From Byssochlamys sp. IMV 00236 (taxonomy: Eukaryota; Ascomycota; Eurotiomycetes; Eurotiales; Thermoascaceae): 64,000 nucleotides of DNA. The notes beneath the pieces were generated by a model that saw only the letters and a program-made list of their open reading frames with translations, had not been told where the DNA came from and ran no database searches. Below are positions 23,501-35,904 of the stretch, piece by piece. The translations under genes were made by a program, and so were the position numbers. The DNA lies in contig MSJH02000642.1 in the NCBI GenBank assembly GCA_001931875.2, forward strand, positions 186,001-250,000. Direction: 5' to 3'. How positions within the stretch are numbered: the stretch's first letter is position 1; every line of letters starts with the position of its first letter.

Positions 23501-24417
23501 ATGGTTGCTGACGCCGTTATCTACCACCCTGCGGTGGCTCATTACCTGCGCTTCGTCGCTACGACCGGTAGGTAGACTCGTTGATTCTTATCCTTATCGC
23601 TCATCCTCGATCAAAACGCAGGATGAAGGAGGAGATGTGACGGTCGCAATGCGCGATCTTCTCTCCCGTCCACATCAGATGGAACATGGAGAGACGAGTT
23701 TACTGATGATCTATAATAGTTGGTCGCGACAAGCTGCTGCGAACCCTCCAGTACTTCTCCCGCTTCTACGCCTGGTACCTGTTCCGTACCAACCGCCCCC
23801 AGACCGCGATCGCACCCTTCGAATCCATCAAGAAGCAGTTCGGTCTGACGCGAAAGATCCTCCGTATCGGCAAGTTCATTGAACACTTCAAGGCCGCTGC
23901 CGTTGCCTTTGACAACAAGGCCCCCGTCGACCCGATCCTGCGCTGTCTTGCCGTGGGCCGCCAGCTTGGTTACGCCGGCTACATGTCTTACGACACTATC
24001 ACCGTCATCCACGCTCTCGGCATCAAGAAGCTCGCGAACCCGAAGAAGATGCAGGAGAACGCATACCGCGCGTGGTTGGCGTCATTGGTGTGCAGCGCTA
24101 TCGCGGGAGTCTACTCTCTATGGAAGTTGCACCAGCGCGAGAAGCTGGTCGACCGCACGGAAGGCGAGGGCGCTGTGGAATTGAAGAAGATCCAGAAGTA
24201 CGTCTTTTCTATTCAGTCTATTCGAGTTTCGTATGTTAATTAACCTCTGTTCAGGGAACGCGCCGCCGCCCGCGTCCAGCTCATCTCGGACCTGTTCGAC
24301 CTCCCGATCCCTCTCTCGGGAGTGGGCATCGTCCCTCTCGACGACGGTATCGTCGGTCTCTCGGGTACCGTCAGCTCCCTGCTCGGCATCTGGTCGGCCT
24401 GGAAGAAGACTGCCTAA
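23501..24417 (+). CDS. pex11: peroxisomal membrane protein Pex11
   Basis: Three exons, 23501-23567, 23720-24197 and 24255-24417 (introns 152 and 57 nt), give 235 residues, the usual Pex11 size. Pex11 bends and elongates the peroxisomal membrane before fission. The N-terminus has the conserved block FVATTVGRDKLLRTLQYFSR (about 15-34) in which an amphipathic helix inserts into the membrane, then FESIKKQFGLTRKILRIGKFIEH. A middle block (AVGRQLGYAGYMSYDTI) and a C-terminal hydrophobic segment (VPLDDGIVGLSGTVSSLLGIW) precede the KKTA end. The first intron splits the GRDK block after Thr22-Val23. A CCGAGG element upstream fits induction by fatty acids, which is known for PEX genes in Aspergillus. 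Confidence 0.95.
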
Positions 24418-25430
24418 GCGGGCTCTACCCGATGATACCGACTGGAACCAGAACTGTACATCAGTACGTGCGCGACAGTAGCTGGATCCTTACTAGTGCC
24501 TAATTGGGATGGTATATACACTTTGTTACAGGTCCAAAGGATGGGGAGGGTTTGCGTTGATTGCGTCGTTTTGTTGTTACAATAGAGAGAACCCGACCGA
24601 GAGGCAAAACTGCACAATGGACGAAACGGATAGTTATTCCTTATCCACTATTCCTTGGCTGATATGCAGTATTATCATTCTTTTCGCAAGCCCTCGATCC
24701 TTTTCGTTTACACTTGTCTGATATCCGCTTTCCTATTGGTCTTGCCCCTTCTGCTGACGAGAATTCATGTATGCTATCCAATTTACCAAAACTGTTTTTC
24801 CTACGATATAACCAACATACCTATCTACTTCCATACAAGTAGGAATCTGTAAAACCTTAAGTTTCTTACCATACATTCTCGAATCCCAGATAACTACTGC
24901 CTGGGCACCGCAGTGAAAACGCCGCGCGGAATGGATACGGATATCGTTTCCCCTCCCCCCTTCCCCTCACAGCTAACTAATAATAACAACAATAATAATA
25001 GTAATAATCATAGTGATCTCCAAATCGAAACCCCAAGAAAGAAAAAAAAAAGGTTTTCCGAGAATTTCCCGAAAGAAAAGGAATTCATGTTGCGCCCCCC
25101 CTTTCTTCCATTTATAATTTAGTTGGGAAGATGAGACGGTATGTGATTGCTCCAGTGGCTGATTAGTATTACCAATTCCGGCGATAATATCAGTCTAACC
25201 TAGTTTGGAATGTATATATATATATGGTAACTAGTTATACTCCGTATTATTATTATTATTACCGTCCGTGAACTTTAGAGAAATATATTTTGTACAGTAC
25301 ATACATACATAGTTAATTACATGGTAATAATAATGTCAATTAGGGGGAATGAGAGAGATCGAAATTGAAAGTAAATCTTAAATTATGGTTTTCGGTCGTT
25401 ACTTTTTTCGCTTTTCTGTGATACAAAATA

Positions 25431-25444
25431 AGTAGGTACCTACT
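25431..25444. repeat. 14-bp perfect palindrome AGTAGGTACCTACT
   Basis: Exact palindrome without spacer in the gene desert; built from the same GTAGGTA/TACCTAC word as the inverted repeat before rib7. Confidence 0.6.
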
Positions 25445-26471
25445 GAAAGTCATACCGAATTCAGACTGTCGCTTCGTTCGCTAAAACATCGGATCTGGTT
25501 ACGTAATTCATTGCGTGGACGAACTAGATAGTAGATAGATAGATACATACATTTCGTTGTATTAAATGATAGAATATTATTGTAGAAAGGACAAAAGAAA
25601 AATGTACAGAGTTTTAGATCAGATACTTGAATATCAAGGTGGCTTTTTACTCTATCCGTATGGATAGATTCTTAGTCCAGTGAAGATAATAGTTAAATAA
25701 TATCACTCGGACTGACTGCGCGCTGCCCTTCTGATTTAGTACCTACTCATGACGCAGCTGTGGGCTGGCCCTCCGAATATCCACTTTCGATAACGAACCT
25801 TGGGAAAAGCCGGTCCGTAGATGTAAGGACTCGATGCAGGGTCCTTTCCCCTACTCGATAAAGTATAATATGGATGAAAGGATAAGAACCCTAAGCTTTG
25901 CTTTTTCAGAATCGTGGAAGTTATGTGGATGTATTGTTTCAGACTGGGTATATCATATCTTCTAAGAACGCAGAAAAAGAGAACCACATAGCGTCTTTTT
26001 TTTTCCATGCTGGACGCTTGTATCCCTTCCCATGATCCATAGTGAACATAGTTGAGTAGACCTGCATCATTGTGGAACAGATTTATCCTTATATTATATC
26101 TTCATCGAATCAGCGGCGACACTCGGATGCAGGAACGAGGATGGCTCGGATGCAGGGTCTGATTGCATCGCACAATGTGGAGTGGAGATCTGTATGGTAT
26201 ATCCATCCCCTCGAGGATACCTAGGTGTGGCTCGAAGCGAATTGATTTGAAGACCATCTTTAATTTAACCTCACGGAAAGCGGGTGGGATTTCGTTGCCA
26301 GGTTACCCACCTCGATGGGCGTTCTTGAGTAGGTAGTTTCCAGGTCTGTTTCCGAAGTCCCTTGTTGTCTGGATCGGTAGTAACTTAGTTATACTATACT
26401 ACACGATGACAACTGAGATATGATAACTATGCGCCCCAGCTTTGGGCGAAGCACAGATTAACTACGTCTAT

Positions 26472-26945
26472 CTACTGTACTGTACCAAGCATCTCGATAA
26501 TTTCATCCCAGATCTCTCGACGGTCTTGTGCAGTGGCAATTTGATCATGAGCAATACGTCGAAAAAACAGACGGCACAGAATGGGTAACTGACGCAGAAA
26601 GAGAATTTTCATATACCATGAATTGTGACTCCTAGCGTGGGTACTTCTCAACGTCTTCGTTGTAAAGGCCGCCGCACCGAGTCGAGTCCCGTCGAGACGG
26701 CGAGATATCTCCATTTACCTGCGGCAACTGCCGGCGTACTGAATAGACAACAGTCCACGGACAGGGATATATGTTAATGGACTTGGCTGACCTACCAGGA
26801 GGGAGTTTTCGAGGAGCAACCTCCTGGTCAGCTTTCTTGGTTCGTGAAGGTGTTTTTTAATATCGGCTGATCCAGTCCAGCCCAAAGCCGGATTGGCATC
26901 ACCCATGCTTGATAGTTTGGAGATTATCAGGTGAACAAAAGCCAT
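26472..26945 (-). pseudogene. possible broken gene of unknown family
   Basis: Two minus-strand open frames, 26945-26715 and 26714-26472, lie in the same frame with one TAA between them, 157 codons in all. The second part (RREIWDEIIEMLG end) has an ordinary protein-like composition. The stop is embedded in CCGCAGGTAAATG, so a splice donor is possible instead of a break. I recognise no domain. It could equally be a chance frame in AT-rich DNA. Confidence 0.2.
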
Positions 26946-27679
26946 GTGTGGTGCCTTGTATGTGACTATCCTGATAAGAAGTACCTGGGCAAAGGGGTAG
27001 TAGGAATCAAGAAGTTGCCAGCTTGACTTATGTTTGGAAATGTCAAAATCACGAAACGAAGGAATGTTTGATTTTCAATGTCTTTTTTTGGCCCTGTCTT
27101 TATTGGATAATTAGAATAAGTTGGAGATACTTTGAACGAATCATTTTCATTGGTATAACAGTGTTGATGAGGGAGTACGCATCGTTCATGAATTCAGCCA
27201 TTGACGTTATTTCCAGAACCTTTTTTGATGGCTGCGTACTTGTGAAACCATTACTGTAGGATGTAGTAGTATTAGGACCAGGTTCAAGATCTCAAACGAG
27301 CTGCTCCCTCTTTAGTCTCTTCGATTTCGATTTGCTGCTTTATAGTCGAAACAGTAGATACTCGTTTGTCCCGAGCTCCGTCCTGAAAGCTGGGAGGGCG
27401 TAGCTCTCATCAATCATGACAAGTTCTTCTTTCACCAGCGCTTCTTTTGTCGTTATCTGTTTGCTGAAACCTGAAAATAAATGATTTCGGACCATTCATT
27501 CCCCAAGGTCTGATCTTTTCGATGAGCTTGTTTGTATATTCTTGGCCCATCTTTGAGAGAACGTATTGTAGCCGGAGACTTCAGCTGGATGCAGGCTATT
27601 ACAACTGTAAGGGGTAACTCCCGTATAGATTCCCCTACATATTCAACCCTTATTCCTCCTCCACTTCACCTCCGTAAAA

Positions 27680-28098
27680 TGGGCCATCCGGCTAAAATGG
27701 TCTATGAACACCAATGTCATTGAGCAACTGAGGCCTGAGATATTCTTGCTTTCTGGGAGGCCCGTAATAAAGTCGACCGCGATGTGATCCTAGGGTCTGT
27801 TTGGCACTGGCAGAGCTGTCGGGACCCCGTAGGTGACGTGGGCTGACTTGGTTCTCTGACAAGCCGGGCAACTCTCGATGTACGCATCTACCATTGTCGA
27901 TAGGCCTGGCCAGAACGCCCAACGGCGTACTCTGTCTATTGTCGCGTCTCTGCCGAAATGCCCCCCAGATAACGAGTCATGAAACTCCCTGATGATATGC
28001 GCTTGGAGGTTTCTTGTGGGGACACATATCTTGCTCCAGGACCTCGCCCTAATTATTGGAGAACTGAGGCAGTCCTTGGGATTAGCGCAGTATATCAC
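27680..28098 (-). mobile_element. relic of a Ty3/gypsy retrotransposon integrase
   Basis: On the minus strand from 28098 the translation shows the integrase zinc-binding (H2C2) module: LQAHIIREFHDS...GGHFGRD, a RRWAFWPGLSTMVDAYIESC strand-helix, and CPACQRTKS. After the frame stops at 27790 (PVPNRP), the start of the catalytic core continues in another frame: DHIAVDFITGLPESKN and, about 20 residues on, VFIDHFSRMAHFTEVE, which is the first catalytic Asp region of gypsy integrases. No LTRs, reverse transcriptase or RNase H are visible around it, so only a fragment of pol remains and it carries at least one frameshift. It is non-functional. Confidence 0.8.
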
Positions 28099-31000
28099 GT
28101 ACCCAAAAGCTTGGGCTCACGAATGTGTCTGAATGCGACATCCAGCCAAGCAGGTGACAGTATAATATAGTATTACCCTCTCGAGAAGCAGCATAGTAAT
28201 TCACAACGTCTCTTCTGAATATACTCTGATCGACTTGTCATTTATCGACAGCTGATGTACGAGGAGGTTGAGATAGTTCTGGAAATCGTTGAATCTTCCC
28301 AAGATTTCTCTGTTTGGACAATGTGCTCATGATACGGCTTTCCGGCTAAAGCCTCTCCACAGTATATGGAAATAGATGTTAATATACTATCCACGGACGT
28401 ATAGGATAAGGGTGCGATTGTGGAGGATGGAGTCGAGATACCACCTATCGACAGCAGGCATCAGCCATATTAGAGGAATCAGAGCTGTGTAGCCCACGGA
28501 AGCGAGAACCTGGGAGATGGAGTAGAATCTGCGTCCAGAGCAGCATCAGCAGCAGTCAGTTTATTGACTGGACCGGTGTAATTGCAGTAGGGGCAGGGTC
28601 GTTGAAGAGGAATATAAAACCCTCAGTATCCTTATATAAACATCAAAACCCGTTAGGCCTTTAAAATACCCAGTGGATCTTTATGATTAAGATGAACATT
28701 TACTTGTATTGTCGGACTCAGAGAGTGCTTTATGTTTGACGAGGTCTGATCTCGAATGTTGCAGTCATCATTGCGGGCTCGATATTCATTTTTGCTTCTT
28801 CCCTCAGCTCAGGTTCGTCTTTGCTTTCAATTGTCTCGACTCAAAGAGTGCTGATGCTGACGTCCACGCCCCATGGAATATCAACGGCACGGAATGCCAT
28901 TAACGCCGACTTATCAGATTCTTCCCCGGCCTTGTGCTGATACCAGTGGCATTTAGGCAGCCAGGCTGAGGTCTCGATGCTTGATTCGACGGTCCAGAAC
29001 GCCAAATGGGACATTAAAGGCCCGGCGGTACAGCTCCACGCAGCAATACAAAAGTGATCTCTTTAGACATTGACTATCTAAACCGATGCAGTAATCTCAA
29101 GTTAGCAACTAATCCAAATATATATGAAATCAGAAGCAGGGTTCTTGAATAGTAGTATATGCTGCACGTACATTTAGAACTATCATGGTGTATCCATGGC
29201 TTGTTTTCACATGCGATTTGAACCTCCCATAGTAGAGTATAGATACTTTGGGAGGTCGCTTATTGCTGTATCTCCACATGAGGGGACGCCGCTCCCAAGG
29301 TAGGGTCGAGCACCCGAATTGCATGGTTTGATGCAAGCTACCAGAAGTGGAAATTGATGTTCAATCGCGTGCCATGTATCTTTGAGGAAGAATTTCCGGG
29401 ACCTGCTTCCTTTGTTGCTTGGAATAGGTTTAACCTAGAATTTCAATAGACAATACCAGAGATAAAAAGAACATCATATGAAAGTGGGTAACGGAAGCAC
29501 GGGAGATACTGAATATCCAAGCTTAGAAGTAGCAGCAGAAATTCATGATAAGGACGATGCGATTGATTCCGAATTGGGTAAGAAACGTCCAAGACAGAGA
29601 ACATGGGCATCGATATCCAGAAGAATGACAAGTCAAACCTTTCCTCTGGATCTTTCGAGCCATGACACTATACCCACAAATAGAGTAGTATCGGGATACC
29701 ACGATGACTCTGTAGCAATGTTTGAGCCGCCTTGTCATCCACCATGCCCACTTCGTCCTTGATTATGATATGAATGAGTGGCAATCCGCCGCAGTTGCAT
29801 CTCTCGCTCACGTGAGGATCTCTGAATGAGGTTATTGGAGTTTGAGAAAGAATATCGTGGATAAGCAGATAAAATATGGTATTCCGGTGCGAGCAGCCAC
29901 TTAAATGGCACATATACTGCCTTCAAAATACCGCACGTGTTTTTTCTTTCTCTGAAACAAATTTCTCTATAATAGAGTAGCGACCCATCTTATGCGTTGA
30001 GACCTATTTCCAGCGAAAAGAAAAACACAAAGGCGTTGGCATTGACTAGGACCGGCAAATAGCTGATCTGCACAATCCTCCCGAGTAGTCAGGTTGACTT
30101 GATCGAGATAGTGTCGAATGACTGGCCTGGCAAGATACTGTAACAGATTGAATCAATACCTATGTATTAGACTGAGACGGTGCTGATATTCTGTACTTAC
30201 GGCCATCTTTGATAATGCCCAGGAGGGTTGTCTGGTCGAATTTATTGAAAAACTTGAATGAAAAGCGAATTCAGTTATCGTTGCTTATGAAATATCAATA
30301 GTATACAGAGCCATGAAGTGTATACTGCTGCAAAGTATGAACAGATATACTATTGCTGCTTCTCAAAGAGAATGCAATCTACTGTCTATATAGTTATTTG
30401 TCAGAACTACAGTATAGACAGAAACCCCGGCCCAATACAATGGGCGCTGAGGATGGAAAGAAATGGGAAACAGAAAAACTCGAACTTGACCCCTCATCCC
30501 ATATATATATATAGTCAAGAGAATCCATTCACACCGACTGGTTCTTGACTGCGCTCTTTCCCGACAAGGCGCAATTCATACAGAGTCGTCCTTCGATGAA
30601 TGACGTGGAGACTGCACTGCTGGTATACCAATGGCTGTAGAGGACCAAGAAGAGTGAAAGAACCTTTGCAATCCAAGCAGATTTCTCCCGCTAGATCCGA
30701 ACGTAATATGGAATTAAACGTGCCTTTGACCAAGCCCTTACCGTTGTTGAATGCAGAATATCCAGTTACGTCCACGTCGATCATGCTGACAACCTGACAA
30801 GAATCGGGACCTCACAGGCCCAGCCACGAGTCCTTATCACTCTAGATAGTTGATTCATACAGTCCTCAACATTGCTTGTACGGACGACCCAACTCATCTG
30901 CAGATAATCAGTATCAGAAAAGCTCCGATCCAAACAACATCCCCCAAAGCGCATCTCCCGTAGGACAAAACACCTATCACTGAACATCAAAAAGCAAGCT

Positions 31001-31406
31001 AAAACACCACCAAACCCACATCGCACACGCTGTCCACCTACCTTTAAACCGCGTGGATCGTGCCAGCGCTGAAACCGCGTCGACTCGGATGCGTTGGTTG
31101 GCGGGGCAGGTGATAAATACCGCTTAGAGCGGGGTAATGATGGCCTATCGCACCAAGTTCAATAATCGAGGCTTATCAGGTGGTCTTTTTCTTCTTATTT
31201 ATTTCTGCTGGGTGCCTCTTTTTTCTCCTTTCTTCTTTTTCTCTCATTTTACTACTGAATTTTGAGAAAGAAGAGTTATAGCTCGAACAACTATTTTCCC
31301 AGGTATGTCGGGATGCCGGTTGTATACTTACCCCCGCTTAGGGAAGGTTGGTACTGATATGGTATAATAGGATCTCTCACCCAACCTTCTAAACGAATCA
31401 TCCAAA

Positions 31407-31576
31407 ATGGCCGGCCACAACTCTTGTCCTTCCTGCGGTGCTGGCATCCAGGGCGAGACCAAGACTTGCAACTCCTGCGGCAAGGTAGGTGGTGCCTGTG
31501 GAATCAAGACTTTGGGTTTTCATGTACGCTTTGGACGAGACGCTGATGTCTTTTCTGATAGACCTGCCCTGTCTAA
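31407..31576 (+). CDS. 30-residue zinc-ribbon-like microprotein
   Basis: Two exons, 31407-31484 and 31562-31576, separated by a 77-nt intron (GTAGGT donor, TTCTGATAG acceptor, CTGAT branch), encode 30 residues. Cysteines sit at 7, 10, 21, 24 and 28 as CPSC (7-10), CNSC (21-24) and a final TCPV; the two CxxC knuckles 10 residues apart are what a minimal zinc ribbon needs. The exon 2 contribution is only Thr-Cys-Pro-Val-stop. The ATG has a good fungal context (CCAAAATGG) after a TC-rich leader. A short Cys-rich peptide kept open across a well-formed intron argues for selection. No function is known to me; RNA/protein binding or metal buffering are guesses. It converges on the antiporter gene. 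Confidence 0.65.
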
Positions 31577-31949
31577 ACGGACGCTACGAAGAATGAATAC
31601 CATGGGACGAGGAGTTGGGTGGCTAGTATTGCAATGAAGAAATCATGCGGGGCTTCGCGTCCGGATCTTTTACTGAACGGATCGCATCAATAGATGGTCT
31701 CTGTGCCAAGGCGGTCGTCGTCTCAGTCATGAATTAGACATTATGTTTTGATTCATATCATATGGGTCTATATTTAGTTCATGATCTTCGTCCATCGCCA
31801 CTGTAACGCCATATTGTAGTATCTGCCTGTTTCCCCGTCCGTAGACCGATTTCCTGGGAGTCCTGCTCACTGGAATAAATCAAACCGTCTAAACCCAATG
31901 ATGACGCCAGACCAATACCTAAAATCAAGAAAGAACGCCTATTCCTGCC
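31577..31949. other. convergent intergenic spacer
   Basis: 3' ends of the microprotein gene (+) and the antiporter gene (-). No further feature is seen. Confidence 0.6.
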
Positions 31950-34118
31950 TCACACAATATTCTTTATCTCAGTTTCAACAACATCATGTTTTCGCATCGA
32001 GTCCGAGTCTGAGTCCGAGTCCCTTCGGAAGCTCTCCTGTTCTGGCAGCGGCCAGCCCTCATCACCGCGAATGCCATTCGCATCGTCTGGGTGCAGCGTA
32101 TGTCGCTGGTTTCGGTATTCCATGGCCCCAGTCTCCATGCGTGAAAACCGGTTGTGGACGATCGCAGAGTGCTGCTCTGGCTTGAGCTCACTGTTGTTTG
32201 GCAATGGCTCGTTTTCAGACAGGATAACTATCTCCACCGGGATGTCGCTGATAGGCTTGACATGGAGCACTCTGTATATGAAGCTGAGGATGGGGACAGA
32301 CAGGCCATGGACTATAATGGAGAAAAAGACGAGCCAATAGACGACTGGGATGTGTCATGCATGTTAGATGGATATACTGACGAAAACGTGGTGAGACACT
32401 AGGTTCTTACCGGGAACAATAGCTGAAGTTAGATTATTGATCTCTCTGTCACTTTCACCTGGCTCCGGAAAGAGTCCGCTGGTGTACTCCGCATACGAGA
32501 TAGCCCCAAGGCCTAGAGATTATTAGCATATCTCAGGCAAGCTCAGGGAAGACTTACCTATCGGTCCGAAGTATCCCAGAAACATGGCTTCTCTCCAGTT
32601 ATTGCAAACTTTAGACATGAATCTATACGTCATAAGAATGGCAGGAATACGACGAAAAACTAGAACAAACAGGCCGAGCCCAAATAGTCGGGCCACTGTG
32701 ATTCCCGTGGCTTCGGGCATCTGGAATGTATCCCATGGCATGACAGTACCGAGATACATGAAGGCGCCGAAGTTCAGGAGAGTTTCAATTGCTGGGTTAA
32801 ATGAATCGTGTCGCGCTTCCGTCTCATGAAGATACTGGCCGTCCCAGTTGAGAGCGTTTCCTGCAATGAAGCAGGCAAGCGTCTCATCTGATCCAACGCA
32901 GCCGCAGGTCCCAATGATAAACAACTATATGCATGTTTAGCAGATGAATTCAACAGAGAGCCGGCCTACTTACCGCCATCCCCACAGGGAAAATCAGGTA
33001 ACACTCATTGCAGATCCATTTCCTGTGAAAGTTAGTATACTATTGTGAAGGGACTTTACAGAGTTGACTTACTTTCTGAGGGAAAGATTCAGGATCTTCC
33101 TGGATCCGTACCCAACAAGCGCACCGTAGCTGAAGCCCATCATGACCATGTAAATGACCCCTTCTACAGCCCAGTGTTTCAAAGCTTCCCCAGTACCCCC
33201 GCCAAATCGACCTACGTCTGAGGAGCCTAGCGCATCGGGTATACCTCTTGCAAGATCAAAGTCCTCGAGGGAGATGGTGTTGGCTGGTGCTTCTGCGTAG
33301 CGCAGGAGAGAAACGGCAAGAAGCAGGAAGGGAAAGCCAAAGCCATCATTGCCTCCTGCTTCGGAAGAGATGAATTCTCGGACGTGGCGATGAACGTAGT
33401 TGTCAGCAAATGGACCTTTTGCGATCGCCTGGGACAGAATGGGGTCGGTGGGAGTCACGCAGGATGCGATGATCAACGAAGACAGCTATCGAATGTAAGC
33501 AAGAATAGTATCAACAGGAGATACGATATGTTCAACTTACGAATGAGATTTTTGGTATAAAAAGCATGATGCAAGCAGATGTAAAGAGCCACATGAGTGT
33601 CATAACAGCCAGTAAATAGATAGTCATCTCCACGAATCGCTCTCTCAGATATTGTTTGGGCAGCTCATAACCGGCCTTGACCATTTGGATTCCAATAACA
33701 ACACGGGCAACGCCCTATGCCTGTTAGCCATGCACATGTCACAACTATATAAAAGGGGGTTTCTCCGGAGGTCAACTTACAAGTGTTATTTCGCTGCTCT
33801 GGCCTGCTTCTCCATTTCCCCATTGATCTGCAATAAGGAACTTTGCGCCCACTGGTCCCAAAAGGATACCCAAGACGAAAGCCGGTACTGGGGGTTATCA
33901 GCGACCGCCTTAATAGAATGGTAGTCCATGGGCCACGAACATGCTTCTCCAATATACCATTTCTGTTTTAATTTCAGCGACAGAAACCCGAAGATCAGTG
34001 AAAAGGCACCTGCTTGACAATTAGCTTCAGAAGAGAGTACTCGAACTTTCGGGTTCTGCGAACCTGCGACCGAGAGGACGACATTTAGATTACTAACGTC
34101 CAGAATCGGTCTGAGCAT
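31950..34118 (-). CDS. plasma-membrane Na+/H+ (alkali cation) antiporter, Nha1/Sod2 family
   Basis: Nine minus-strand exons: 34118-34064, 34009-33941, 33887-33781, 33714-33541, 33485-33073, 33022-32974, 32924-32558, 32512-32411 and 32344-31950; all junctions keep frame and give 576 residues. It is a CPA1-type monovalent cation/proton antiporter with about 12 membrane helices, exporting Na+/K+ in exchange for H+. Family landmarks are KWYIGEA near residue 35-41, GILLGPVGAKF, ASCVTPTDP (142-150), the ion-binding SEAGGNDGFGFPF with Asn181-Asp182, NALNWDG, PWDTF, RRIPAILM, WREAMFLGYFGPIG and VHGLSVP before a hydrophilic tail. The tail (about 110 residues, ending in a Ser-Asp repeat) is far shorter than in yeast Nha1 (about 550), nearer to Sod2. 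It has eight introns, the most in this window. Confidence 0.93.
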
Positions 34119-34718
34119 TGTGTATCAAGATCGACTAAGAGAAAGTGAGTGACGCTGCTGCAGGAAGCGGCACGATGCGTAGAAAGACAGCTATAGTGTA
34201 TTTCTGGCACCCCATCAGAGGTAACTTCCACAATATCTACTGCGCTGGAAACTAGAGATTCAAGCTAGCTTTCAGACACAGATACCGGACAATGATTTTC
34301 ACAGCGATTAGCGGATGATCTGCCTTGAGATCGAAGTACACAGCATAAGAGAACGTCAGCTTCAGCTCCAGCTTCCACCAGATACACTGGCCCGTAGGGG
34401 CATGTGAATGATATGAATGGAATGTCAGACCAGGAGAGGGCTACATGATAGGCGAGTGTCTCTCAAGATGCGCTGATAGACAAGACCACACAGTGGGTCT
34501 TCCTGTGCCTTGCAGACAGCTATCATCCCTATATGCCAATCCACATCAGTATAACACGATGAAGTATGGAGCAATAGCATGTAGCAATAATAGCAACGGC
34601 GGCTTTGGCATCCCAAACGCCGCCAATAATATAGTTCGCTGCTCAGACCAGGACCTCTAAAAGCAACTACCAGAATAGGTTTGCCTATCGGGAGCTACCA
34701 TTCAATAGCTCTGTAACA

Positions 34719-34740
34719 GGGACCCGATCCTTCGGGTCCC
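34719..34740. repeat. perfect 9-bp stem-loop GGGACCCGA-TCCT-TCGGGTCCC
   Basis: The two arms are exact reverse complements around a 4-nt loop, and very GC-rich in AT-rich surroundings. It lies about 600 bp upstream of the antiporter. Role unknown. Confidence 0.7.
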
Positions 34741-35904
34741 ACTTGTATGATCTTCGTGAACAGGTGGATCGTGCCATCGTCACAGGCCGCAGATCTGCCA
34801 AGAGAAAGCTTGATGTCTGGCCAAGAAGAGATGAGATTGAGTTCTGGAACGGCGAATATTTAGACTGACATTGACATCAGCATCAACAACGTCTGGCACC
34901 AGCCACTCCAGGTAATTTGGTTGTTCAAGAATCTGTAATCACAATGGCTAACGTGCGTCGACGGAGTCCCGGGCTAACGGATCATGGCGCTTGCGCTATC
35001 CAACTAGGCTCTATAGTACGAAAGTACGGAGTACAGTATATACCATCAACATCTGGCCACCTGGACGTTCCTCGCGTAATGCAGACTACCCAGATGCCAA
35101 CAGCGGGACATGGCGGGCCATCGCGACGCGCTTCCGTGGAAGCAACCTTGAGTGAGCAGACACAGTTTGCCATCCAACCGATATCTCACAGGACAATCTG
35201 AGAAAGAAAATTGGAAAGCAGCAACACAGCTGTAGCGAGTTTGGGATAGTTAACTATAGCAAGTCTCAGCTGCCGACGGGAGATCTGCAGGGGTATCGAC
35301 GCCACGACGAAGATCATGTATCGCGATGGACCTATCACGGTGGACCATCTATCCCTCTTTATCGCCGCCCAACAGGCGTGTCGCCGATACTCAGTGTTCA
35401 TTCTGGTGTATTCTGTGCTATCGAGTAGAAATTCAGGAGATCATGTATGGAGTAACTAGTCCTTACCTCGTGCCCTCTTCTACTTCGCCCCACGTAAGCG
35501 ACACGGCCGCATTGCCAGGTTTCACCGTTACTGGAGTTCTTTTAAATTGTCTGAAAGCAACACCCATGGCGTATAACGATGTAGTGAGGTAGGAGGTCTC
35601 GGAAAAGACACTAGAGTATGGTATATCTACGGAGTACGGAGGAGGCTGTGAAGAGTCCTGGAAGGGGCTAGCGACTTGCTTGCATCCATAGATTCCAGCA
35701 CTTTCGTCTACGCAGTTCCCTAATACGCAAGGAGGCCCCTCCCACCAATAAATATAGACTGTGCATACCTGTCTTACGTAGGGCCAGAACACTATACCAT
35801 CCTTAGCATAGACTCCATGATAACAGATAATACAGATATCCATTCGTTATATTGCACTCACACAACAAACAAAATTAACCCCAGCCCCAAATATCTAAAT
35901 CCCC

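Larger units (their letters stand above)
24418..31406. other. 7-kb AT-rich gene desert
   Basis: No intact gene can be supported. The stretch has many short tandem repeats (AAT/ATT around 24977-25010 and 25245-25261), a perfect AGTAGGTACCTACT palindrome at 25431-25444, one TACTCCGTA word at 25238, a retrotransposon integrase relic at 27680-28098 and two same-frame minus-strand open frames at 26472-26945 separated by one stop. Such deserts in Aspergillus are often graveyards of mobile DNA. Confidence 0.6.

Noticed and set aside
30318..31026. Short open frames around 30.3-31.0 kb on both strands
   Set aside because: All under 90 codons, AT-rich, without motif or intron signals.
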